64,000 nt of DNA, taken from contig DBXV01000016.1 in assembly GCA_002309695.1 (NCBI GenBank), positions 212,818-276,817 of the forward strand. Reading direction: 5' to 3'. Position 1 is the first letter of the stretch; each line of letters starts with the position of its first letter. Positions 53,595-61,222 of this stretch are shown here, one piece after another. The notes beneath the pieces are model-generated. The model did not search any database. It saw only the letters and a program-made list of their open reading frames with translations, and was not told where the DNA came from. The translations under genes were made by a program, and so were the position numbers. Source of the DNA: Myxococcales bacterium UBA1203. GTDB taxonomy: Bacteria; Myxococcota; Myxococcia; Myxococcales; UBA5297.

Positions 53595-54135
53595 GGAAAA
53601 TTTTCCTGCACTTTCTGGAGGGCAGCGTGCCCCTTTAAGGTGAGCGGAGAGCCGGGCGCTGAAAGGCTGAGACTCCCGCCGAGACATCAGAACAGAGCCG
53701 CCTGCGCAGCGGCCGCAAAGAGGCCCGAAAAGGGCTGAAAAGACGGCCGCGGAACACAGGGGGACAGCCATCAGAAGCGGCCAGCGCAGGGAATGTTCCC
53801 CGGGCGCGGACACTCATCAGGCCGGGCCGGTGAATTTGGCTGCTGCCGACTGCCGGCATCTGAGGAATGCGGGGCGGCCAGTGGCCCGGAAAAAGGGCGG
53901 CGCCGTTATGCGAAACGCTCTGGCCTTTCAACGGAGCGCGGAGCCGTCAGTGATCCTCCGGACGGGGGTTCGGCTCGTGCGCTGACCGCACCTTCCCCTT
54001 GCAAAGCCCCGGAGCCTGCCGCAGAGGCCGCGTCGCCTTTTGAACAGTTAAGGCGCTGCTGTTGAGGGACGTTCCGGCTGGTCTGGAAAGCGGCGGCGCG
54101 GCTTTGGGGCTTCGGCGGCACACGGGAGAGACTCT
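53595..54135. other. Long intergenic region without recognisable gene
   Basis: Both strands carry short open frames up to about 230 codons, but none resembles a known family. It holds the divergent start regions of the DEAD-box gene (minus) and the YdjM-like gene (plus). No RNA gene or strong terminator was recognised. A CUGAGA-like box near 53667 does not fit a thiamine riboswitch. Confidence 0.35.
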
Positions 54136-54807
54136 GTGGCGAAAATGTCTGTGCATCTGGGCGCCGGTTTTCTGGCCGGAGGCGCCAGCTCCATCTGCTT
54201 TTTTGCCTATCCCCACTGCGGTCCGAACCTCTTCGGGTGCGGCTCTTCCGGGAACGAAACTCTGCTGATGGTGGTCTCTGCGATTCTGGGCGCGGGCTTT
54301 GGCGCGGCGCCCGACGTGGATGCGCCCCAGGGCAAGGTCGTGCGGATTCTCGTCTTCTGCGCTGCCGCGCTGGCTTTCCTGTACGCCCTGTATTCGCTGT
54401 TCGCGGCGGGCCGCATGACGCTCGCAGTCCTGGCTCTCACCATTCTTGCCGCTCTGGGCGCCTACGCCGCTGTCGTCTGGGCGCTGACGCGGATGATGAA
54501 GCACCGGGGCATGTTTCATTCGCTTCCCATGGCGGTGGCGGCTGCTGCGTGGACCGGCGTTTTTCTGCGCTGCACCGGCTGGTTCAGCGAGAGCGGCATC
54601 TTCGAGCTGTGCGTGTGCGGCGCCTTCGCCGGATGTGTGAGCCATCTGCTCCTGGACGCGCTGTGCTCGGTGAGCCGCGGCGGGCTGAGCATGTTCAAGC
54701 TCTGGTCAGAGAGCGGCCGGGCGACGGCGGCGGCCTATCTGGCCATGGGGACCGGGCTCGCCCTCAACTTTGAACCCGTGCGGCATTGGGCTGCGTCCAT
54801 CAGCTGA
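54136..54807 (+). CDS. YdjM/DUF457-like membrane-bound metal-dependent hydrolase
   Basis: The 223-residue protein is polytopic (about five hydrophobic segments). It contains the family motifs HRGMFHSLP and GCVSHLLLDALC, whose His and Asp residues are the likely metal ligands. YdjM-type inner-membrane proteins are annotated as metal-dependent hydrolases; their substrate is unknown. The start is GTG 54136 with GGGAGAG 5 nt upstream. It lies 47 bp before the NERD-helicase gene and may share a transcript. Confidence 0.85.
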   Translation: MAKMSVHLGAGFLAGGASSICFFAYPHCGPNLFGCGSSGNETLLMVVSAILGAGFGAAPDVDAPQGKVVRILVFCAAALAFLYALYSLFAAGRMTLAVLALTILAALGAYAAVVWALTRMMKHRGMFHSLPMAVAAAAWTGVFLRCTGWFSESGIFELCVCGAFAGCVSHLLLDALCSVSRGGLSMFKLWSESGRATAAAYLAMGTGLALNFEPVRHWAASIS

Positions 54808-54854
54808 GCCGCCCCCAAAAACGAAACAACGGACATCAGAACGAGGTGCTGACG

Positions 54855-56723
54855 ATGGCGAGGATGATTCCGAAGTATCAGAACAAGGGGGACTTCATTC
54901 AGGCGAGCGGACGGCCGAGCGACGGCGTGCGGCCGCGACACAAACGAGATCTGAATGGCCTGCTGGCTGAGTGGAGCCTGTATCAAGAACTCCAGAAGTT
55001 GCCGGACGATTTCACGGTTCTCCATTCGTGGAGATTTGCGGGTGATTTAGGTGAAAGCGTCTTGTGTACAGGAGAGGCCGACTTTGTCGTTCTGGGACCG
55101 GAGGGAGTTCTGGTCATCGAGGTCAAGAACAAGCCCATTTACACGGACAATGGTTTCTGGCGCCTCGAGACGGGAAAGCTGATGAAGAACCCCTTTGCGC
55201 AGGCGAGCCGGAATCTGGATGGCGTGGTGGCTAACCTCAGAGGGCTGAAACACGAACAGGACGGAAGTGAGATCAGGTGGCGTGAACCCGATGCGCAAGT
55301 GAGGTGCATCTGGGCCGTGGCTTTTCCTGGCGCGGCGTATGACCGTTCGGTCCTGCCCTGCGAGGTGGACGACTGCCAGCTCATCGACAGCACGTCTCTG
55401 CGCGATGGCATTGAGAAGACAGTGAAGCGCCTCTTTGAACATCAGAGCCGGTTTCAAAACGCTGATTCCTTCACGGGACTGACGCCCTGGGAAATTCAGC
55501 AGGCGGCGAGAGTCCTGACGCCCGAACTGACTCCGATGATTGGCTGCGATGGACCGGTCATCGCGGCCAATTCCATGACGCTGAAAGCGATTACGAACGT
55601 GGTGATGCAGTCGCGTTCCGGCTTGGGACGGAACTTTGCCGGAGCATGGAGCATTGAGAGGGGCGTCGCGGGGTCCGGCAAGACGCTGTTTGCACAGCTT
55701 TGGGCGCGTCAGGCCGCACAGGAGGGAAAGCGGACGCTGCTTCTCTGCTTCAACAGAATGCTCGCTGAGTTTCTCAAGCTGGACCCCAACAACAGAGCAT
55801 TCGACATCTTCTCCTTTCACGGACTGTCGGCGCAGCGCTCTCAGGAGGCGGGCATCTCTTATGGCCCCGTCGGCGATACCGACGAAGCGCGCCGGGAATT
55901 TTACGACAACCAGTCTCCTCAGAAGCTGCTCGAGGCGACGAGGATGCTGTCCGCTGAGGAGAGGCGCAGAAAGCTGTATGACGTGGTGATTGTGGACGAG
56001 GCACAGGACATCCGGCTGCATTGGTGGGACGCCATCCAGGCCCAGCTGGAACATCCCGAGGAAGGGGAACTTCACGTGCTGCTGGATGAAGAACAGCGTG
56101 TCTTCGGCAAAGACACGGGCTTCCCCGAAGAGCTGAAGCGAAAGCTGAGTGACCTGCCTCCTCTCACTTTGAACGTCCGGAATACCCGCCGCATTGTGGA
56201 GTTCACCAACCGGGCGACGGGGAGTCATCTGGTTCCTTCAACAGAAAGCCCCAGTGGATTGTCGCCGCGAGTGGATGGCTTCGACAGGAAATTCGGCAAA
56301 TCGGTGCTGGAGAAGAAATTGGGCAGTCTGCTGGATCAGTTGATTCGCCATGACAGCGTTCATTTGTCGCAAATCGTGGTGCTGTGCGACCACGCCTATG
56401 GCCAGGGGAAAGGCTGCATCCTTGATGGCTGCGGCGGAAGCATCGGCGGCGTGCCGATCATCTGCGAGAAGACTGCGTTGGCGATTTTGCATGCCTGGCA
56501 GCATGGCGAAGGGCTTCTGGTGACCACGCCCCGAAGCTTCAAAGGCCTCGAGGCTGACGTGGTGATTCTCGCGGGCATGAGCGGTTTCCGGGAGGAGACC
56601 TTTATGAAGAGTGACCTCTATGTGGCCATGACGCGCGCCAAGAGCCGGCTTTTTGCCATCTGCGAAAATGGAGAAGTTCTGGACTGCCTGATCGGCGGAA
56701 AGGCGAACTCCGGCGACAGCTGA
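54855..56723 (+). CDS. NERD-nuclease / superfamily 1 helicase fusion
   Basis: The 622-residue protein joins an N-terminal NERD domain and a UvrD/Rep-like helicase. The NERD active site is seen in GEADFVVLGPEGVLVIEVKNK, where Asp, Glu and Lys are placed as in related nucleases. Walker A is RGVAGSGKT (near 270), Walker B/DEAQD is VIVDEAQDI (near 380), and motif VI VAMTRAKSRLF closes it. NERD-helicases are found both as housekeeping repair proteins and in antiviral defence contexts. ATG 54855 follows GAGG by 8 nt; a longer frame to 54786 is not supported. The downstream HEFGH gene starts 12 bp later. Confidence 0.92.
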   Translation: MARMIPKYQNKGDFIQASGRPSDGVRPRHKRDLNGLLAEWSLYQELQKLPDDFTVLHSWRFAGDLGESVLCTGEADFVVLGPEGVLVIEVKNKPIYTDNGFWRLETGKLMKNPFAQASRNLDGVVANLRGLKHEQDGSEIRWREPDAQVRCIWAVAFPGAAYDRSVLPCEVDDCQLIDSTSLRDGIEKTVKRLFEHQSRFQNADSFTGLTPWEIQQAARVLTPELTPMIGCDGPVIAANSMTLKAITNVVMQSRSGLGRNFAGAWSIERGVAGSGKTLFAQLWARQAAQEGKRTLLLCFNRMLAEFLKLDPNNRAFDIFSFHGLSAQRSQEAGISYGPVGDTDEARREFYDNQSPQKLLEATRMLSAEERRRKLYDVVIVDEAQDIRLHWWDAIQAQLEHPEEGELHVLLDEEQRVFGKDTGFPEELKRKLSDLPPLTLNVRNTRRIVEFTNRATGSHLVPSTESPSGLSPRVDGFDRKFGKSVLEKKLGSLLDQLIRHDSVHLSQIVVLCDHAYGQGKGCILDGCGGSIGGVPIICEKTALAILHAWQHGEGLLVTTPRSFKGLEADVVILAGMSGFREETFMKSDLYVAMTRAKSRLFAICENGEVLDCLIGGKANSGDS

Positions 56724-56735
56724 CAAGGAATCCTC

Positions 56736-57362
56736 ATGGAATTTACCCGTATTCCTCTGACCCGCCGCTCGATGGAGCGCATCACGGATGCTTCGCTTTT
56801 GCTGCGGCTGGTGTTCGCCGTCTTTCTCGGCGTCTGCACGCTCAGCGTCCTGTCCATGGACTACGACGACTACGAGATGCCCTCGCGCGTCGTCCGCTTC
56901 CTGCACAACGTGAACACGCCCTTTCACGAGTTCGGGCACATCCTTTTTCGGCCCTTTCCGCGGGTCATCATTTCTCTGGGCGGAACGCTGGGGCAGCTGC
57001 TGATGCCGCTCATCTGCGCTGTGGCCATTCTCGTGACGTCCAAAGACCCCTTCGGCGCGTCGGTGGCTCTGTGGTGGATGTTTGAAAACCTCGTGGACTG
57101 CGCGCCCTACATCGCCGACGCGCGGGCCGGGGTGGCGCCGCTCCTCGGAGGAAATCACGGCCGAAACGCGCCCTACGGCTTCCATGACTGGCAGTTCATT
57201 CTCGGCGAGACAGGCCTTTTGAAGATGGATCACGCCATCGCCCGGGCCGCCTATTGGGCAGGCATCGCGGGCATGGCTCTGGCCCTCGCCTGGGGCCTCT
57301 TCGTCCTTTTCAACGAATACAGGGCCTATCAGCAGGCCGGACGCGAGGGGCGGTTCCGCTGA
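56736..57362 (+). CDS. Membrane protein with HEFGH zinc-protease-like motif
   Basis: The 208-residue protein has four or five transmembrane segments. The second contains HEFGH (HExxH, near residue 66), and FENLVDCAPYIADARA may supply a further ligand. It resembles a small conserved family of bacterial membrane proteins with HEAGH motifs, distantly like M50 peptidases. No activity is proven for it. AAGGA lies 6 nt before ATG 56736. It overlaps recD2 by one base in a TGATG junction. Confidence 0.82.
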   Translation: MEFTRIPLTRRSMERITDASLLLRLVFAVFLGVCTLSVLSMDYDDYEMPSRVVRFLHNVNTPFHEFGHILFRPFPRVIISLGGTLGQLLMPLICAVAILVTSKDPFGASVALWWMFENLVDCAPYIADARAGVAPLLGGNHGRNAPYGFHDWQFILGETGLLKMDHAIARAAYWAGIAGMALALAWGLFVLFNEYRAYQQAGREGRFR

Positions 57363-59656
57363 TGGCGATGCGGCAGGACACAGTCAGCAGCGGCACTGGC
57401 GGGAGCGATTCGGCGCTGGAAGGCGTTCTGGAGCGCGTAACGTTCGTCAATGAGGAGAACGGCTGGGGTGTTTTCCGCGTGGCCGTGGCCGGTGCCAAAG
57501 AGCCCGTGACTGTGGTGGGGAACCTGATTGGCGTGCAGCCCGGCGAGACGCTGCGGATGACCGGGCACTGGACCGTGAGCCGTCAGTACGGCGAGCAGTT
57601 CGACGTGTCCGCCTACGAGAGCGTGAGGCCATCCACAGTGGCGGGCATCGAGCGCTACCTGGGCTCGGGTCTGGTCAGGGGCGTGGGCAGGGTCTTCGCC
57701 AAAAGGCTGGTGGATGCCTTTGGCGAAGAGACGCTGGATGTCATTGAGAACGCCCCGCACAGGCTGGCCGGTGTGGAGGGCATCGGCAAAAAGCGCGTGG
57801 AGCGCATTGTCCGCGCCTGGCAGGAACAGCGGGAAATCCGCAGCGTCATGCTCTTTTTGCAGACGCACGGCGTGTCTCCCGCTTTCGCCGTCAAGGTCTT
57901 CAAACGCTACGGCAGCGACGCGGTGCGGGTGGTGAGCGATGACCCTTACCGGCTGGCCCGCGACATCTACGGCATTGGCTTCAAGACGGCGGACCGCATC
58001 GCTCAGTCGATGGGCGTTCCAACCGATTCCCCGCGCCGCGCGGAGGCAGGTCTCCTCTACGTCCTCTCCGAGGCTTCCGATGAAGGGCACGTCTTCCTGC
58101 CCAAGGATCTGCTTCTCGAAAAGGCGGGCGGCTATCTGGGCATCCGCCGGGAAATTCTCGATGCCGCCGTTCTTTCTCTTGCCGCGGCGGGAGACATCTC
58201 CATCGAGGGACGGCCCGACTGCACCGGCCTTTCCGAGGACGGCCGGCAGCGCGTTCTGGATCTGGGGGAGAAAGCGCCCGTCTATGGGGACAAGGCGCCT
58301 CTGAATGAGCGCGTGCCCGTTTATCTGCGTCCGCTGCACATCGCAGAGACCGGCATCGCCAGCCGCCTGCGCGCCCTGCTGCGGTCGCCCATGGCCGAGC
58401 GCAAACCCATTCAGGTGGAGAAAGCCATCGAGTGGTTTGAAGCGCGGCAGGGCATTGAGCTGGCGGAGGCACAGAAGGAAGCCATCCGCCGCGCCGTGTC
58501 CTCCAAAGTGCTGGTCATCACCGGCGGGCCGGGGACGGGCAAGACGACGCTGGTCAACGGCATCATCCGCATCCTCGAAAAGAAGGGCGTGCGCATTCGT
58601 CTGGCCGCTCCCACGGGCCGCGCGGCCAAGCGGATGACCGAGACCACCGGGCACGAGGCCGTCACCATTCACCGGCTTCTGGAGTTCAGTCCCAAGGCCA
58701 TGAAGTTCGAGCGCAATCAGGAACGCCCGCTGGAGACGGACCTCCTGATCGTGGACGAGACCTCCATGCTGGACACTGCGCTCGCCTACAATCTGCTGAA
58801 GGCGGTTCCGCTCTCAGGGCAGGTCATTTTCGTCGGCGACGTGGACCAGCTGCCATCGGTGGGGCCCGGCGCAGTTCTGAGCGACCTCATCAGCTCGGGC
58901 GTCATTCCTGTGGTGCGCCTGAACACGATTTTCCGGCAGGCGAAGAAGAGCCTGATCGTGGTCAACGCCCACCGCATCAACGAGGGAGAATTTCCCGCCG
59001 AAGGCGAGAAGACGCCCCGGGATTTTTACTTCATTTCCAAAGAGACCCCGGAGGAATGCCTCGAAGCCATCCGCAAGCTGGTGCGCACCCGGCTGCCGAG
59101 GGCCTTCGGCTTTGACCAGTTTCGGGACATTCAGGTGCTGACGCCCATGCGGCGCGGACTTCTGGGCGGCCAGAATCTGAATGCCGAGCTGCAGGCGCTT
59201 CTGAATCCTGACGGGCGCGGCCTTTTCAGCGGCAGCCGGATTCTGCGCGAGGGCGACAAGGTCATGCAGCTCTGCAACAACTACGACCTCGACGTCTTCA
59301 ACGGCGATCTGGGGCGCGTGGTCTCTGTCAGCGAGCAGGAGCGGACGCTGGCAGTGGATTACGACGGACGCACTGTCGTCTATGAGGCCGCCGACATCGA
59401 TGAGCTCTCGCTGGCCTATGCCACCACGATTCACAAGTCCCAGGGCAGCGAGTACCCCTGCGTGGTGATTCCGATTCACACGCAGCACTTCATGATGCTC
59501 CAGCGGAACCTGCTCTACACGGCTGTGACCCGTGCCCGGAAAATGGTCGTTCTCGTTGGGAGCAAAAAAGCCGTGGGCATCGCAGTGCGGACGACGGGAC
59601 AGAACGCGCGCTTCACGCTTCTGGGACAGCGGCTGTGCGACCTGCCGGATGCGTGA
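57362..59656 (+). CDS. recD2: RecD2 helicase
   Basis: RecD2 is a 5'-3' superfamily 1B helicase in bacteria lacking RecBC partners. The 764-residue protein has an N-terminal OB-like domain (NEENGWGVFRV), helix-hairpin-helix repeats (GVEGIGKKRVERI), and helicase motifs: ITGGPGTGKTT near 385, LIVDETSMLD, GDVDQLPSVGPG, and the C-terminal YATTIHKSQGSEYP. ATG 57362 overlaps the preceding stop (TGATG), and no better start is upstream. It is followed after 68 bp by the metalloprotease gene. I see no recB or recC in the window. Confidence 0.95.
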   Translation: MAMRQDTVSSGTGGSDSALEGVLERVTFVNEENGWGVFRVAVAGAKEPVTVVGNLIGVQPGETLRMTGHWTVSRQYGEQFDVSAYESVRPSTVAGIERYLGSGLVRGVGRVFAKRLVDAFGEETLDVIENAPHRLAGVEGIGKKRVERIVRAWQEQREIRSVMLFLQTHGVSPAFAVKVFKRYGSDAVRVVSDDPYRLARDIYGIGFKTADRIAQSMGVPTDSPRRAEAGLLYVLSEASDEGHVFLPKDLLLEKAGGYLGIRREILDAAVLSLAAAGDISIEGRPDCTGLSEDGRQRVLDLGEKAPVYGDKAPLNERVPVYLRPLHIAETGIASRLRALLRSPMAERKPIQVEKAIEWFEARQGIELAEAQKEAIRRAVSSKVLVITGGPGTGKTTLVNGIIRILEKKGVRIRLAAPTGRAAKRMTETTGHEAVTIHRLLEFSPKAMKFERNQERPLETDLLIVDETSMLDTALAYNLLKAVPLSGQVIFVGDVDQLPSVGPGAVLSDLISSGVIPVVRLNTIFRQAKKSLIVVNAHRINEGEFPAEGEKTPRDFYFISKETPEECLEAIRKLVRTRLPRAFGFDQFRDIQVLTPMRRGLLGGQNLNAELQALLNPDGRGLFSGSRILREGDKVMQLCNNYDLDVFNGDLGRVVSVSEQERTLAVDYDGRTVVYEAADIDELSLAYATTIHKSQGSEYPCVVIPIHTQHFMMLQRNLLYTAVTRARKMVVLVGSKKAVGIAVRTTGQNARFTLLGQRLCDLPDA

Positions 59657-59724
59657 TTTTTTCCAGGGAAAAGCCCGGCCGCGGCGGGCGCACAGATGTG
59701 AACGGACCGATGGGAGGCGCAGCG

Positions 59725-61113
59725 ATGAAAAAAATTCTGACCGCGTGGGTGCTGGGCGGCTGTCTCTTGTGCGCACCGATGAGCGGACAGGCGGCACATC
59801 CGGCCTGCGATGGCGCCCGCGCCCTTTTGGACAAGAAGGACACCGAGGGGCTGTTCCTCCAATACGGCTCTGTCTCTGCCGAGGGCATGTCCGCCGGCGA
59901 CAAAAAGGTTCTGGCGGACATCCTCACGAAGGGGGCCGAGCTGGCCGGGAATGACGCCTTCATCGCCCACGGGCTTTTGATGCGGGCGGTCGTTCTGAAT
60001 GAGGACGCGCCCACGCTGGTGGCTCTGGCCCGCGTCGAGGTGAAGCTCGAGCAGAAGGGCGGGGCGATTGAGCACCTGGACAGGGCGCTCAAGCTCGACG
60101 GAACGAACGCGCAGGCGCTGATGCTTCGCGGAGACCTGGCCTTCGGCGATGGAGATTTTGCGCGGGCGGAGTCGTTTTACGGGCGTGCGGCCGGACTCAA
60201 GACGCCCGGGGCCAAGGCGGCGCAGGAAAAAGCGCGGAAGGCCGGGGCCGAGGAGCAGGCGAAAAACGCGGCTTTTGAAAAGTCAGAGGCCGATTTGAAG
60301 CAGCGCCTGGAGGCGGCGCGGCGCTCTGCGGTCAAGGACTGGCTGGCTCAGATTGAGGAGGAGATTGCCCGGCAGGATGCGGCGCCCGGCGGCATCCGCC
60401 GATACCAGACCGACCACTTCAGCTTCTCGTACACGTCGGAGCGCAAGACGATGGCGGAGATTCACAACTTCGACAGCCGCATCGAGAGGCTCCTGGACAA
60501 GGCCTATGGCTTTGTCTCCGACAAGCTGGGGCACAAGCTGGACAAGAAGATCCCCGTCCTCCTGATGACGAGGGAGGAATACATGAAGAAGTTCGCCAAC
60601 TCGCCTGAGAGCCGAGCCGCGGCCTTCTGGAACGGGACCCAGATTGTGGTGAACGGCCAGACGGAGGTTGACCGGCAGTTTTCGGAACTCATCGCGCACG
60701 AGCTGACGCACGCCTTCGTCACCGACCTGGCGGGGTCCTCGTACTCCGTTCCCCGCTGGGCCAACGAGGGGCTGGCCGAATACATCGAGAACTGCGCCCG
60801 CGAGCCCTCCACCTGTGCGGTGCCAAAACAGCTTCGGAACCTGCTCAAGGAGCTGAAGCGCAGGAAGCAGCTCCCGCAGCTGGAGGCGATGGAGCAGAAC
60901 TTCGCCGCGATGGGGCAGGGCGTCGCCGCCTGCTACGCTGAGGCCGCCTTTGCAGTGGGAATCCTCGTGTCGAAGAAGGGTCTGAAAAGCTACGTGGAGG
61001 CCATTCGCGAGATGAAGCGGCTCCGCCATCCGCAGAACTTCGACAAGGCGCTCCAGAAGCACATGGGCGTGGACACCGCGTGGCTGAACAAAGAGGTTTT
61101 GGACAAGATCTGA
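59725..61113 (+). CDS. Secreted HELTH gluzincin-type peptidase with TPR-like N-terminus
   Basis: The 462-residue protein has a signal peptide (LTAWVLGGCLLCAPMSGQA), then TPR-like helical repeats (about 80-190). A peptidase domain follows with HELTHAF near residue 326 and the glutamate of NEGLAEYIE about 25 residues later, matching the gluzincin HExxH...E pattern of the peptidase MA-like family. Zinc and catalytic Glu are therefore present. ATG 59725 follows GGGAGG by 7 nt; the frame is open upstream to 59635 without support. A bidirectional terminator follows at 61169. Confidence 0.85.
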   Translation: MKKILTAWVLGGCLLCAPMSGQAAHPACDGARALLDKKDTEGLFLQYGSVSAEGMSAGDKKVLADILTKGAELAGNDAFIAHGLLMRAVVLNEDAPTLVALARVEVKLEQKGGAIEHLDRALKLDGTNAQALMLRGDLAFGDGDFARAESFYGRAAGLKTPGAKAAQEKARKAGAEEQAKNAAFEKSEADLKQRLEAARRSAVKDWLAQIEEEIARQDAAPGGIRRYQTDHFSFSYTSERKTMAEIHNFDSRIERLLDKAYGFVSDKLGHKLDKKIPVLLMTREEYMKKFANSPESRAAAFWNGTQIVVNGQTEVDRQFSELIAHELTHAFVTDLAGSSYSVPRWANEGLAEYIENCAREPSTCAVPKQLRNLLKELKRRKQLPQLEAMEQNFAAMGQGVAACYAEAAFAVGILVSKKGLKSYVEAIREMKRLRHPQNFDKALQKHMGVDTAWLNKEVLDKI

Positions 61114-61168
61114 AGTCCGCCCCGAGCGCGGCCAGGGTTGGCCGGAGATGAACAGACGGCAGAAATGA

Positions 61169-61210
61169 AAAAGGCGCCGCCCCGCGCGATGGGGACGGCG
61201 CCTTGTTTTT
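61169..61210. terminator. Bidirectional terminator between the peptidase gene and pheT
   Basis: The stem AAGGCGCCG (61171-61179) and CGGCGCCTT (61196-61204), with further CCC/GGG pairs, has A residues on the left and TTGTTTTT on the right. It serves two converging genes. Confidence 0.88.
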
Positions 61211-61222
61211 GGACGAGTTTTT

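Noticed and set aside
53640..53720. Possible thiamine (TPP) riboswitch because of a GCTGAGA box
   Set aside because: The second conserved segment (ACCTGAT...GGATAATGCC) is absent, and the neighbouring gene has no thiamine link.
51729..53738. Plus-strand open frame of 669 codons
   Set aside because: It is the complement of the DEAD-box helicase gene, whose motifs are complete on the minus strand.
57329..58672. Minus-strand open frame of 447 codons
   Set aside because: It is antisense to recD2, without family resemblance.
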